From: Bradyrhizobium sp. AZCC 1693
GTDB taxonomy: Bacteria; Pseudomonadota; Alphaproteobacteria; Rhizobiales; Xanthobacteraceae
Length of the DNA: 64,000 bases
Assembly: GCF_036924745.1 (NCBI RefSeq)
Contig: NZ_JAZHSD010000001.1
Location: 2,666,001-2,730,000 of the forward strand
Direction of reading: 5' to 3'
The notes under the pieces are model-generated. The model saw only the letters and a list, made by a program, of their open reading frames with translations, searched no databases and was not told the origin of the DNA. This document shows positions 24,855 through 35,349 of this stretch, one piece after another (position 1 is the stretch's first letter; every line of letters starts with the position of its first letter). A program made the translations under genes and the position numbers.

Positions 24855-26321
24855 TCACGAATACTGCATCACACCGTCGTCGACCTTGCCGTAGCGCAGG
24901 GTCACGATGTCGAGCGCATAGTTCAGATAAAGCCGCCATGGCCGCTTCGAGCCCTGCTTGGGCAGTTTGGCGATCGAGCGCTGCACGTAGCCGGAGGAGA
25001 AATCCAGCGACGGCAGCTCCGTGACATCAGGATCGACGTTGTGCGGCATGCACTGCTTGTAGCCGTTGCGGTCCATGTAATTGATCAGCCGGCAGACATA
25101 TTCGCAGGTGAGATCGCATTTCAGCGTCCACGACGCGTTGGTGTAGCCGAACGCCGAGGCCATGTTCGGAATGTCCGAATACATCATACCCTTGTAGTTC
25201 AGCGTGCGCGCGAAATCGACCGTGCGGCCGTCGACGCTGACTTCGAGACCGCCGACCACCTGCAAGTTCAACCCCGTCGCGGTGACGATGATGTCGGCTT
25301 CGAGCTCGCTGCCGTCCTTCAGTTTGATGCCGCCCTCGGTGAAGGTGTCGATCTCACTGGTGACGACGGAAGCGCGCTTGTCGCGGATCGACTTGAACAG
25401 GTCGCCGTCGGGCACCAGGCACAGCCGCTGCTCCCACGGATTGTAACGCGGCGTAAAATGCTTGGCGACGTCGTATTCCGGCCCCAACGCCATCTTGACG
25501 CCACCGAGGATCAGTTGCTTGGCGCGATCGGGCTTGCGGCGGCAGAGCTGGAAGAAATACATGCCAAACAGCACGTTGCGCCAGCGGATCAGGTGATAGG
25601 CGAGCTTTGCCGAGAAATTCTGGCGCAGCTTGTTGGCAAGCGCATCCTCCGCCGGCCGCGCCACCACGTAAGTCGGCGAGCGCTGCAGCATGGTGACATG
25701 CGAGGCGGTCTTCGCCATTTCCGGCACCAGCGTCACGGCCGTGGCGCCCGAGCCGATCACGACCACGCGCTTGCCGGCGTAGTCGAGATCCTCAGGCCAT
25801 TTCTGCGGATGCACGATGCGGCCGGCAAAGTCCGCCGTGCCGGAAAATTCCGGCGTGTAGCCTTCCTCATATTTGTAATAGCCCGAGCACATGAACAGAA
25901 AGCCGCAGGTGAAGCTGACGATTTCGGTCGCGCCCTCGCACACCGTGCGTTCGGCCTCAACGGTCCAGCGCGCATCCGGCGAAGACCACGACGCGCGTTT
26001 GACGCGATGGTGGAAGCGGATCTTGCTGTCGATGCCGTTGTCGACCGCGGTCTCGCGGACGTAGTTCAGAATCCGCGGCCCGTCGGCGATCGCCTTCGAC
26101 TCGGTCCACGGTTTGAACGAATAGCCGAGCGTATACATGTCCGAGTCGGAGCGGATGCCGGGATAGCGAAACAGGTCCCAGGTGCCGCCGATGCAATCGC
26201 GACCCTCGAGGATCACGTAGCTCTTGCCGGGACATTTCTCCTGCAGGTGATAGCCCGCGCCGATGCCGGACAGGCCGGCGCCGACAATGAGGACGTCGAA
26301 ATGTTCGGCCGTATCGGTCAT
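24855..26321 (-). CDS. Flavin-containing monooxygenase (Baeyer-Villiger type)
   Basis: A 488-residue two-nucleotide-fold flavoenzyme. FAD fold: VLIVGAGLSGIGAGYHL. NADPH fold: VVVIGSGATAVTLVPEM. Between them FAGRIVHPQKWPED matches the Baeyer-Villiger fingerprint (FxGxxxHxxxWP). Such enzymes insert oxygen into ketones using NADPH and O2. The start at 26321 has GGGAG eight bases upstream and places the FAD motif ten residues in. Its partner pathway is not evident; the neighbour upstream is ahcY, separated by a terminator. Confidence 0.9.
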   Translation of the reverse strand: MTDTAEHFDVLIVGAGLSGIGAGYHLQEKCPGKSYVILEGRDCIGGTWDLFRYPGIRSDSDMYTLGYSFKPWTESKAIADGPRILNYVRETAVDNGIDSKIRFHHRVKRASWSSPDARWTVEAERTVCEGATEIVSFTCGFLFMCSGYYKYEEGYTPEFSGTADFAGRIVHPQKWPEDLDYAGKRVVVIGSGATAVTLVPEMAKTASHVTMLQRSPTYVVARPAEDALANKLRQNFSAKLAYHLIRWRNVLFGMYFFQLCRRKPDRAKQLILGGVKMALGPEYDVAKHFTPRYNPWEQRLCLVPDGDLFKSIRDKRASVVTSEIDTFTEGGIKLKDGSELEADIIVTATGLNLQVVGGLEVSVDGRTVDFARTLNYKGMMYSDIPNMASAFGYTNASWTLKCDLTCEYVCRLINYMDRNGYKQCMPHNVDPDVTELPSLDFSSGYVQRSIAKLPKQGSKRPWRLYLNYALDIVTLRYGKVDDGVMQYS

Positions 26322-26458
26322 GACGATCTCCCTGCCGCACGATCTAAGGGGCCGCAGGCAGAAATTGCAACTCGCATTGTCACATTGCTGTGGCGATACA
26401 GGCTGTATCGAAATTTGCCGTTGAATTTCAACTGTCACAGGTTGTGCGGCCGGCCAGC

Positions 26459-26485
26459 AAAAAGCCCCGGATCGCTCCGGGGCTT
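26459..26485 (-). terminator. Rho-independent terminator of ahcY
   Basis: On the minus strand, AAGCCCCGGA, a GCGA-centred loop and TCCGGGGCTT are followed by TTT. It lies 59 bases past the ahcY stop and is the clearest intrinsic terminator in the window. Confidence 0.9.
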
Positions 26486-26543
26486 GGTAGTGCTCTGGCG
26501 TCTGCCGCAGGACGATACCTGCGGCGGCGCATCCTGCCTGACA

Positions 26544-27971
26544 TCAATACCGGTAATGATCCGCCTTGTACGGGCCTTCCGGCTTGACGCCGATATAGTC
26601 GGCCTGGTCCTTGCGCAACTCGGTCAGCTTGACGCCGATCTTGGCGAGGTGTAGGCGCGCCACCTTCTCGTCCAGCGACTTCGGCAGCACGTAGACCTTC
26701 TTCTCGTACTTGCCGTCCTTGTTGTTGGCCCAGAGTTCGATCTGCGCCAGCGTCTGGTTGGTGAACGAGGCCGACATCACGAAGGACGGATGGCCCATGG
26801 CATTGCCCAAGTTCACCAGGCGGCCTTCCGAGAGCAGGATGATGCGGTGCTTATCGGGAAATTCGATCTCGTCGACCTGCGGCTTGATGTTGGTCCACTT
26901 CAGATTGCGAAGACCCGCGATCTGGATCTCGTTGTCGAAGTGGCCGATGTTGCAGACGATGGCGCGGTCCTTCATCGCGCGCATGTGGTCGATGGTGATG
27001 ATGTCCTTGTTGCCGGTCGCGGTGACGAAGATGTCGGCGCGCGGGGCGGCGTCTTCCATGGTCACGACTTCATAGCCTTCCATCGCCGCCTGCAGCGCGC
27101 AGATCGGATCGACTTCGGAGACCATGACGCGGCAGCCGGCCTGGCGCAGCGAGGCCGCCGAGCCCTTGCCGACGTCGCCGAAGCCAGCGACCATCGCGGT
27201 CTTGCCTGACATCATCACATCGGTGCCGCGGCGGATGCCGTCGACCAGCGACTCACGGCAGCCATAGAGGTTGTCGAATTTCGATTTTGTCACGCTGTCG
27301 TTGACGTTGATGGCGGGAAACAGCAGCGTGCCCTTGTTCGCCATATCGTAGAGGCGATGCACACCCGTCGTGGTCTCCTCCGAGACGCCCTTGATGTTCT
27401 TGGCGATCTCCGCGAAGTAGCCCTTCGGCTTCTCCTTCAGGAGGCGCTTGACGAGCGCGTAGAAGATTTCTTCTTCCTCGGACGTCGGCTTGTCGAGGAA
27501 GGCGGTGTCGCCCTGCTCGGCGCGGTAGCCGGCATGCACCAGCATGGTGGCGTCGCCGCCGTCATCGAGGATCATGTTGGGCGTACCGCCGCCGTGCCAG
27601 TCGAACAGCTTTGCGGTGTAGTCCCAGTATTCGGCGAGCGTTTCGCCCTTCACCGCGAACACCGGAATGCCGGCGGCGGCGATCGCGGCTGCCGCATGGT
27701 CCTGCGTCGAATAGATGTTGCACGACACCCAGCGAATGTCGGCGCCGAGCGCGGCCAGCGTCTCGATCAGGACCGCGGTCTGGATCGTCATGTGCAGGGA
27801 GCCTGCGATGCGGGCGCCCTTCAGCGGCTGCTTCGGGCCGTACTCCTCGCGCGTCGCCATCAGGCCCGGCATTTCAGTCTCGGCCAGCGAGATTTCCTTG
27901 CGGCCGAATTCGGCGAGCGAGATGTCCTTGACGATGTAGTCGGTGAAGGCGGGCTTGATCGGGGCGTTCAT
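26544..27971 (-). CDS. ahcY: Adenosylhomocysteinase
   Basis: A 475-residue cytoplasmic NAD-dependent enzyme that splits S-adenosylhomocysteine into adenosine and homocysteine, removing the product inhibitor of methylation. [13 protein letters not shown] is the NAD fold, [16 protein letters not shown] and [11 protein letters not shown] line the active site, and the ending PYKADHYRY is the diagnostic C-terminus. The length includes the proteobacterial insert. AGGAAG lies five bases before the ATG. It lies downstream of metK with an intergenic repeat between; both act in the methyl cycle. Confidence 0.97.
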   Translation of the reverse strand: MNAPIKPAFTDYIVKDISLAEFGRKEISLAETEMPGLMATREEYGPKQPLKGARIAGSLHMTIQTAVLIETLAALGADIRWVSCNIYSTQDHAAAAIAAAGIPVFAVKGETLAEYWDYTAKLFDWHGGGTPNMILDDGGDATMLVHAGYRAEQGDTAFLDKPTSEEEEIFYALVKRLLKEKPKGYFAEIAKNIKGVSEETTTGVHRLYDMANKGTLLFPAINVNDSVTKSKFDNLYGCRESLVDGIRRGTDVMMSGKTAMVAGFGDVGKGSAASLRQAGCRVMVSEVDPICALQAAMEGYEVVTMEDAAPRADIFVTATGNKDIITIDHMRAMKDRAIVCNIGHFDNEIQIAGLRNLKWTNIKPQVDEIEFPDKHRIILLSEGRLVNLGNAMGHPSFVMSASFTNQTLAQIELWANNKDGKYEKKVYVLPKSLDEKVARLHLAKIGVKLTELRKDQADYIGVKPEGPYKADHYRY

Positions 27972-27993
27972 GAGGGCTTCCTGTTGTCTAGCT

Positions 27994-28091
27994 CGTCATT
28001 CCGGGTCGCCCAAAAGAGGCGAACCCGGAATCTCGAAATGATGGATAAGGATTCCGGGTTCGCTCGCTGTCGCTAGCGCCCCGGAATGACG
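27994..28091. repeat. Dispersed inverted repeat, class B variant
   Basis: It starts CGTCATTCCGGG and ends CCCCGGAATGACG, with internal GAACCCGGAATCTCGA and GGATTCCGGGTTCGC. It is related to the copies at 32638 and 37283 but lacks the GTGCGCAATTGCGCAC core. It lies between metK and ahcY. Confidence 0.8.
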
Positions 28092-28097
28092 CAGGGA

Positions 28098-29291
<1,194 letters not shown>

Positions 29292-29308
29292 CAACAACCC
29301 CTTAGTTC

Positions 29309-29325
29309 CCGCCGGCTGCCGGCGG
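29309..29325 (-). promoter_or_regulatory. GC-rich hairpin upstream of metK
   Basis: The sequence CCGCCGGCAGCCGGCGG on the minus strand is a perfect dyad between the methyltransferase stop and the metK ribosome site. No T-run follows, so it could be a processing or pausing site rather than a terminator. No known SAM riboswitch class was recognised. Confidence 0.45.
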
Positions 29326-29349
29326 CTGTTTGTGATCTATCCTGGAATG

Positions 29350-30705
29350 TCAGTCGCGACGGCGCGAAATGACGTAGGATTCGTCGTAAAACCAAAGCCC
29401 GTTATGCTTGCGCAGAACCTCTCTGGTGGCATCGAGGGTCCGGCCGTTTTGAGTCATTTCCGTCAACCGGTCGTCTTCGATCTGGGCGACATACACCGCC
29501 GCATTCCACGCTGCAAAGGCCGTCGAGGTTCCGATCGAGCCGGTGACCTCGTTGGGCAGCGCTTCCATATCATAACGGAAGATGGAACGGTTATCGGCAT
29601 AAGCGTTAAAATTAAGGTCGCGCCCGGCCGATCCCAGCTCGTATTTCACCGCGCGCAATAGCTCATGACGGCTCACCGCGAAAGGATTTTCTCCCGGCCA
29701 GACCGATTGAATGATTTCCAGGCCCGGATCCTGCCCGTGGGAGTGAATTCCAATCAAACGGCCCCCTGCCCGCAGGGAACGGGCCAGCGGCGCAATAATC
29801 CGCTTGGCGCGGAAATTCACAGAGGATTTAGCTCTGTAGGGCTGGGAAGCGATCACAAGGTCGAAATTGGCCTCGGTCCGGCCCGCCCGGGGGATGATCG
29901 AATCAAGCAGGAACCGGTGGTCCTCCCGGTACACCACCAGCGCCACCGGGCGTTCATAGATCGGCATGCCCGATTTGGGGCTGATGTTGGCCCGCCAGTT
30001 TTGTTCCAGAAACGGCCCCAATTCGGCGATTTGGGCCTCGAACTCCCCCGAAGAGGCTCCCCGCAGGGCGACCTCGTGCCAGATCATTCCGGCGGCGGCC
30101 GCGGGCGAGGCCGGCGTCAGCCAGGGCGCCTCGGCATAATGCATGTTGGTCAGCACGACGACGGTCGCCGGGTGCTCGAAGAGCCGGTCCGGCACCTTAT
30201 CCAGCGTCAGCCGGACGTCCTCCAGGCTCAGCTCCTTGCCGGCGATATAGAACGGCATGTGAGGAAAGCGGCCGTGCATCGAACGCATCACCCGCGCCAG
30301 CACGGTTCCGTCGCCGACACCGGCATCGAATACTCGAAGCGCCGGCGGGCGGGGATGCAGGCTGGAGAGCTCCAGCGCCACGCGCTCGGCGATCACCCGC
30401 TTCTCGCTGCAGGTATGGACGAACAGCAGGTATTTCTGACGGTTCTCGAAAAAACGGAAATTGCCGCGCGGATCGCGCTTTTCGGGCGGCACCTCGAGGC
30501 CGCGCGGCGGCGGCAGCCCGCCCGGCGTGGACGCCGCGATATAGGCCTGGATGCGATCCAGCGTGTCGATGGTGATGCGCTTGCCCTCGCGCAGCCGATG
30601 CACCAGCTTGCCGTCGTTGACCGCCCGGCGGCCGAACGTCGTCTCCGCCATGTCGGCCTGGCGGCAGAACTCCGTTATCTGGCTGAGAATCTGGTCGTTC
30701 TTCAT
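29350..30705 (-). CDS. HTH-domain SAM-dependent methyltransferase, target unknown
   Basis: A 451-residue protein. Residues 1-60 (MKNDQILSQITEFCRQAD, then TTFGRRAVNDGKLVHRLREG) look like a small helix-turn-helix. After a proline-rich linker, residues about 95-450 form a class I methyltransferase with motif I VFDAGVGDGTVLARVM. Strings such as LRAGGRLIGIHSHGQDPG fit later motifs. The ATG at 30705 is where the conserved HTH starts. It is upstream of metK and ahcY and divergent from the TPR-caspase. A DNA-associated methyltransferase or SAM-responsive regulator are both conceivable; no adenine-specific NPPY/DPPY motif was seen. Confidence 0.75.
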   Translation of the reverse strand: MKNDQILSQITEFCRQADMAETTFGRRAVNDGKLVHRLREGKRITIDTLDRIQAYIAASTPGGLPPPRGLEVPPEKRDPRGNFRFFENRQKYLLFVHTCSEKRVIAERVALELSSLHPRPPALRVFDAGVGDGTVLARVMRSMHGRFPHMPFYIAGKELSLEDVRLTLDKVPDRLFEHPATVVVLTNMHYAEAPWLTPASPAAAAGMIWHEVALRGASSGEFEAQIAELGPFLEQNWRANISPKSGMPIYERPVALVVYREDHRFLLDSIIPRAGRTEANFDLVIASQPYRAKSSVNFRAKRIIAPLARSLRAGGRLIGIHSHGQDPGLEIIQSVWPGENPFAVSRHELLRAVKYELGSAGRDLNFNAYADNRSIFRYDMEALPNEVTGSIGTSTAFAAWNAAVYVAQIEDDRLTEMTQNGRTLDATREVLRKHNGLWFYDESYVISRRRD

Positions 30706-30890
30706 CGGCAGGATTTGGGAAGCCCCGGTGGGCAGGATGGGATGGCCCGGTTGTCCTACCACCATCTGCCCAACGAAGGAAACCCCGCCGTCTGCGGCCG
30801 GCATGGATCGGCGCCCCTGCTTGAACCGCCGCTCCTCAGGGGGCAACAAAGCGGTATCCGCTACTCGCGACCGCCATTCACGGGGACCTG

Positions 30891-32621
30891 ATGCGCCGCG
30901 CAATCCTGATACTTGCCCTGCTCACCGCCACGCTTTGGTCGGCGCCTTCCCTCGCCCAATCGCGCGCGCAACTCGGGCCGCTCTGTACTACCGACACCAC
31001 GCCGGCGGATCAGCAGATCGCAGCCTGCAACAAGATCATCGCGCTGAAGGTGTTTTCCGGCGAGAAGCTCGCGACCATCTATTTCTGGCGCGCGGTCGGC
31101 TGGAACAAGAAAGGCAACTACAACCAGGTGATCGCCGATGCCGGCGAATCCATCCGCCTGCACCCCAGCACCGCCACCTATAATCTGCGTGGCTCGGCCT
31201 ATTACGACAAGGGCGAGGACGACATCGCGATATCAGATTTCAACGACGCGCTGCGGATGGGGCCGCCGAGCGGCATCATCTTTCACAACCGCGGCAACGC
31301 CTGGCGCTCCAAGGGCGAATACGCCAAGGCGATCGCCGACTACGATCAAGCGATCAAGCTCGGCCCGCCGTCGGCCTTTTCCTGGCAGAACCGCGGTACT
31401 TCGAAACGCGCGCTCGGCGATCTCGATGGCGCGCTGGCCGACATCAACGAAGCGATCCGGCTCGATCCGGAATTGCCGCAACCATTGACCAGCCGCGCGG
31501 TGATCTGGCGCGCCAAGGGCGATCTCGATCGCGCCATAGCCGATACCACCGAAGCGATCCGGCTCGCCAAGGCCAAGGCGCCGGTCAATATTATGACGCC
31601 GCCCGGCAGCGTGCTGATCTCGGCCTATACCCATCGCGCGCTCGCCTATGAGGCCAAGGGCGATTTCGACCGCGCCAAAATGGATTACGCCGCGGCTCTC
31701 GACGGCAAGGCTTCCGACGCCGGCAGCAAGGCCAATCAAGCCACCGCCAAGGTCCGCCTGTCGCTGCTGTCGGAGGTGTTACCGCCACCACCGCGAAAGC
31801 CGGCAGAATCGCCGCGCTCGCGCGCTGAGTCAGCGGCCCCGCCTCCGCCAGCCGGTGCGGCGTCCCCACCTTCCGCGCCCGCGCAAGCTGCGAATGCGAC
31901 CAGCCGGCGCGTGGCGCTGGTGATCGGCAACGGCGCCTATGCGCATGTCAGGGCGCTGCCCAATCCGACCAACGATGCGCGCTCGATCGCAAAGAGCCTG
32001 CGCGACATCGGCTTCGTGGTGACCGAAGGCACCGACCTCAACCGCACGGCGATGCAGGCGACGATCCGCGACTTCCTGCGCGAAGCCGCGCGGTCGCAGG
32101 TGGCGGTGGTCTACTACGCCGGTCACGGCGTGCAGGTCGACGGCCGCAATTACCTTGCGCCGATCGATATCCAGTTTCAGGCCGGCAGCGGCATGACGGA
32201 AGCGATGATGGACATGGATACGATCATGGCCGGCCTCGACGATCAGGTCCGCACCAACATTCTGATCCTCGATGCCTGCCGCAACAACCCGATGGCGCCG
32301 AAGCTGGCTTCCGCAGGTCCGGCCCGTGACATCGAAGCCGGATCGGGACTGGCCGCGCCCGCCACGCTCGGCGCCGGCGCGACATTGGGTGCGGGCACGC
32401 TGATCGCATTTGCAACCGCGCCCGGACAGGTCGCGCTCGACGGCGAAGGCGCCAACAGCCCGTTCTCGGCGGCGCTGACGCGCCATATCGGCACACCAGG
32501 GTTAGAGGTGCAGCAGATGCTGACGCGGGTGCGTGCCGAAGTCGTCGCGGCGACCAAGGGCAAGCAAGTGCCGTGGTCGAACTCGTCGCTGCTCGGCGAG
32601 GTTTATCTGGCGGAGAAGTGA
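30891..32621 (+). CDS. Secreted TPR-caspase (peptidase C14-like) protein
   Basis: A 576-residue protein. A signal peptide covers residues 1-23 (ending SAPSLAQ). Residues about 60-290 are tetratricopeptide repeats (GEYAKAIADYDQAIKLGP, GDLDGALADINEAIRLDP, GDLDRAIADTTEAIRLAK). Residues 298-335 are a Pro/Ala linker. Residues 338-576 are a caspase-like p20 fold with catalytic His412 in YYAGHGVQ and Cys463 in LILDACRNNP. Both catalytic residues are intact. The signal suggests periplasmic or exported location. Bacterial caspase homologs cut after basic residues by family precedent; the substrate is unknown. GGGGACCTG lies directly before the ATG. Confidence 0.88.
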   Translation: MRRAILILALLTATLWSAPSLAQSRAQLGPLCTTDTTPADQQIAACNKIIALKVFSGEKLATIYFWRAVGWNKKGNYNQVIADAGESIRLHPSTATYNLRGSAYYDKGEDDIAISDFNDALRMGPPSGIIFHNRGNAWRSKGEYAKAIADYDQAIKLGPPSAFSWQNRGTSKRALGDLDGALADINEAIRLDPELPQPLTSRAVIWRAKGDLDRAIADTTEAIRLAKAKAPVNIMTPPGSVLISAYTHRALAYEAKGDFDRAKMDYAAALDGKASDAGSKANQATAKVRLSLLSEVLPPPPRKPAESPRSRAESAAPPPPAGAASPPSAPAQAANATSRRVALVIGNGAYAHVRALPNPTNDARSIAKSLRDIGFVVTEGTDLNRTAMQATIRDFLREAARSQVAVVYYAGHGVQVDGRNYLAPIDIQFQAGSGMTEAMMDMDTIMAGLDDQVRTNILILDACRNNPMAPKLASAGPARDIEAGSGLAAPATLGAGATLGAGTLIAFATAPGQVALDGEGANSPFSAALTRHIGTPGLEVQQMLTRVRAEVVAATKGKQVPWSNSSLLGEVYLAEK

Positions 32622-32637
32622 CGGCGTGCTTGCACGC

Positions 32638-32741
32638 CGTCATCCCGGGGCGATGCGCAGCATTGAACCCGGGATCTCGAGATTCCCCGGTGCGCAATTG
32701 CGCACCTGAGGTCTGGTGCTTACGCACCTCCCGGAATGACG
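32638..32741. repeat. Dispersed inverted repeat, class B copy 1
   Basis: It contains GTGCGCAATTGCGCAC at 32690-32705. Read in reverse complement it is nearly identical to 37283-37385 apart from the two small hairpin-tip segments. It lies between the convergent ends of the TPR-caspase and the MetE-like gene. Confidence 0.9.
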
Positions 32742-32748
32742 CTGCGCG

Positions 32749-33867
32749 TCACTTCCCCCACACCTCGTTCGCCACTTCCACCGCAAGGCTGAGCTTGGCC
32801 CACTGCTCTTCCTCGGACAGGATATTGCCTTCCTCGGTGGAGGCAAAACCGCATTGCGGCGAGACCGCGAGCTGGTCGAGCGGCGCGAACTTGGCGGCCT
32901 CTTCGAGGCGGCGCTTGATGTCGTCCTTCTTCTCCAGCTCGCCGAACTTCGAGGTGATGACGCCGACCACGACCACCTTGTTGCCCTTCGGCAGGTAGCG
33001 CAGCGGCTCGAAGCCGCCGGCACGGTCGGAATCATATTCGAGGAAATAGCCGTCGTAATTGGTGCCGGCCAGCATGGTCTCGGCGACCGGCTCGTAGCCG
33101 CCGGAGGAAATCCAGGTCGACCGGAAATTGCCACGGCAGACATGCGTGGTAACCACCATGTCGGCCGGACGCTCGGCCAGCGCGTAGTTGATGATGCGCG
33201 CGTAGATTTCCTGCAGGCCGTCGGGATTGTCGCCGCGCTCCCGCGCCTTCTGCAACTCTTCCTGCGAGCAGAGATAGGCCCACACGGTGTCGTCGAACTG
33301 CAGGTAACGACAGCCGGCGTCGTAGAACGCCTTCACCGCCTTGCGATAGGTCTTGCCGAGGTCGAGGAAGAACTCCTCGAGATCAGGATAGACCTCCTTC
33401 GAGATCGACTTGCGGCCGCCGCGGAAATGCAGCACCGCGGGCGACGGGATCGTCATCTTCGCCGTGACATGGGCCGTGTCGGCATGCTTCTTCAGGAAGC
33501 GGAAGTGATCCAGCATCGGATGATTATCCGGGAAGTCGAGCTTGCCGATCACGCGGACGGCGTCATGGCGGGTCTCGACGCCCGCGAACTGAATACCGGT
33601 CTCGGGGTGGAAGAGCTCGCAGCCGGTGAGCTTGGCGAGAAAATCGAAATGCCACCAGGAGCGGCGAAATTCACCGTCGGTCGCAAGCTTCAACCCGATC
33701 GAGGCCTGCTTGTGCACGACCTTTTCGATCTCGAGGTCCTCGGCCTTGCGCAGGTCTTCCGCCGTGATCTCGCCCTTCTCTAGCTTGGCGCGCGCTTCCT
33801 TGATGCGCTGCGGCCGCAACAGGCTGCCGACCTCGTCGGCGCGGAACGGGGCTTTGGTTCTCTGCAT
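32749..33867 (-). CDS. MetE-like cobalamin-independent methyltransferase domain protein
   Basis: A 372-residue protein like the C-terminal catalytic half of MetE (YxjG type). The zinc site is complete: His-x-Cys in TTHVCRGNF, Glu in YFLEYDSDR and Cys in VSPQCGFAS. DEVGSLLRP opens the domain. Stand-alone domains transfer a methyl or alkyl group to a thiol; methyl donor and acceptor cannot be fixed here because the N-terminal folate domain is missing. The ATG at 33867 has GGGAG eight bases upstream. It is 20 bases after livF, so it is likely part of the Liv operon. Confidence 0.85.
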   Translation of the reverse strand: MQRTKAPFRADEVGSLLRPQRIKEARAKLEKGEITAEDLRKAEDLEIEKVVHKQASIGLKLATDGEFRRSWWHFDFLAKLTGCELFHPETGIQFAGVETRHDAVRVIGKLDFPDNHPMLDHFRFLKKHADTAHVTAKMTIPSPAVLHFRGGRKSISKEVYPDLEEFFLDLGKTYRKAVKAFYDAGCRYLQFDDTVWAYLCSQEELQKARERGDNPDGLQEIYARIINYALAERPADMVVTTHVCRGNFRSTWISSGGYEPVAETMLAGTNYDGYFLEYDSDRAGGFEPLRYLPKGNKVVVVGVITSKFGELEKKDDIKRRLEEAAKFAPLDQLAVSPQCGFASTEEGNILSEEEQWAKLSLAVEVANEVWGK

Positions 33868-33887
33868 GGTTTCAACTCCCATCAAAT

Positions 33888-34604
33888 CTAATGCGCGGCG
33901 GCGCCGGCGACGCCGAGATAGCGTTCGAGCACCGCGGGGTCGGCCTTCAACGCGTGGCTTGGCGCATCATGCACGATTGCGCCGCGTTCCAATATCACAA
34001 CCCGATCGGCCAACCCCAGAATCTTTTGCGCGTTCTGCTCGACGATGACCGAGCAGATGCCGCCTGCCCGGGTGATGGTGCCCAAGGCCCGGAGCAGTTC
34101 CTCGACGATGATCGGCGCCAGCCCCTCGGTCGGCTCGTCCAGCAGCAGCACCTTCGGATTGAGGGTGAGCGCGCGGCCGATCGCCAGCATCTGCTGCTCG
34201 CCGCCGGAAAGCTGGTTGCCGAAATTGTTGCGGCGCTCCTTCAGCCGCGGAAACATTTCGTAAACCTTGTCCACCGTCCATGGGCCGGGCTGGGCCACCG
34301 CGGTCATGTTTTCCTCGACCGTCAGCGAGCGGAAGATGTTGCGCTCCTGCGGCACCCAGCCGATGCCCGCCCGCGCCCGCTGGTCCGGGCGCATCGTGGT
34401 GATGTCCAGCCCGCCAAGCGCTAGGCTGCCGCCGAAGCGGCGGGTGATGCCGACGATCGAATTGATCAGCGTGGTTTTGCCGGTGCCGTTGCGGCCCAAC
34501 AGTGCCAGCACCTGGCCCTCCCCCAGCGACAGCGACATCGAGGGCAGGACAACGGCTTCGCCGTAGCCGGAGCGCAAGGCATCGATGACGAGAAGTTCAG
34601 GCAT
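33888..34604 (-). CDS. livF: Branched-chain-type ABC transporter ATPase
   Basis: A 238-residue ATPase of the LivF type: Walker A GRNGTGKTT, WVPQERNIF, signature LSGGEQQM, Walker B LLLDEPTEGLAP and VIVEQNAQKIL. The ATG at 34604 overlaps the livG end by eight bases, and homology starts there (MPELLVIDAL). It works with LivG, LivM, LivH and a LivK receptor encoded upstream to import an amino-acid-like or organic-acid substrate. Confidence 0.92.
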   Translation of the reverse strand: MPELLVIDALRSGYGEAVVLPSMSLSLGEGQVLALLGRNGTGKTTLINSIVGITRRFGGSLALGGLDITTMRPDQRARAGIGWVPQERNIFRSLTVEENMTAVAQPGPWTVDKVYEMFPRLKERRNNFGNQLSGGEQQMLAIGRALTLNPKVLLLDEPTEGLAPIIVEELLRALGTITRAGGICSVIVEQNAQKILGLADRVVILERGAIVHDAPSHALKADPAVLERYLGVAGAAAH

Positions 34605-35349
34605 CCGCCGCCTCGCCGAGATAGACCGCCTTGACCTGGGGGTTGCGCGCCACTTCGTCGGGCGGGCCCTCCACCAGCATGGCGCCATTGACCAGCACCG
34701 AGATGCGGTCGGCAAACGAGAACACCAGGTCCATGTCGTGTTCGATCAGCAATACAGTGACGTCGCGCGGCAGCGCTGCGACCGCCGCCAGAATATCGTG
34801 GCGTTCGCTCTCGGGCACGCCGGCGGCGGGCTCGTCGAGCAGCAGCACGCGCGGCTTCGTCGCGATCGCGACCGCGATCTCGAGGAGACGTTGTTTGCCG
34901 TAAGGAAGCGTCGCGGTCAGTTCGTTCATGACGTCGAGCAAATGAAAGCGCCCGAGCGTTTCCGCTATCTCCTGATTAACGTCGGCGCGCGTGCCCATCC
35001 GCCGCCACCAGTCGCCGCCGCGGCCGAGTCGTTCGGAGACCGCGAGCCCTACGGTTTCGAGCGGTGTCAAATCAGCATAGAGCTGGTTGATCTGGAAGGT
35101 GCGCGAGAGCCCGTGCAATACCCGCGTGTGAACCGGCAAATCGGTGATGTCGTTGCCTTCGAGCAGGATCCGCCCTCCATTGGGCTTGAGCACGCCGGTC
35201 AGCAGGTTGATGACGGTGGTCTTGCCGGCGCCGTTCGGCCCGATCAGGGCGTGGCGCGCGCCCTGCTCCACCCTCAGCGACAGGTCGCGCGTGACCCTCA
35301 GGCCGCCAAATGATTTTTCCAGACCCTTTGTTTCGAGCGCGATCGTCAT
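34597..35349 (-). CDS. livG: Branched-chain-type ABC transporter ATPase
   Basis: A 250-residue LivG-type ATPase: Walker A GPNGAGKTT, LSRTFQINQLY (the LivG Q-loop form), Walker B LLLDEPAAGVP and LLIEHDMDLV. The signature region reads TLPYGKQRLLEI, the divergent form usual for LivG. The ATG at 35349 overlaps the livM stop by four bases. Confidence 0.92.
   Translation of the reverse strand: MTIALETKGLEKSFGGLRVTRDLSLRVEQGARHALIGPNGAGKTTVINLLTGVLKPNGGRILLEGNDITDLPVHTRVLHGLSRTFQINQLYADLTPLETVGLAVSERLGRGGDWWRRMGTRADVNQEIAETLGRFHLLDVMNELTATLPYGKQRLLEIAVAIATKPRVLLLDEPAAGVPESERHDILAAVAALPRDVTVLLIEHDMDLVFSFADRISVLVNGAMLVEGPPDEVARNPQVKAVYLGEAADA

Noticed and set aside
24819..26654. 611-codon plus-strand open frame opposite the monooxygenase
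   Set aside because: Antisense to a gene with intact FAD and NADPH motifs; high GC produces such long shadows.
29298..29349. SAM riboswitch ahead of metK
   Set aside because: The gap is 58 bases, too short for known SAM riboswitch classes, and only a simple hairpin is seen.
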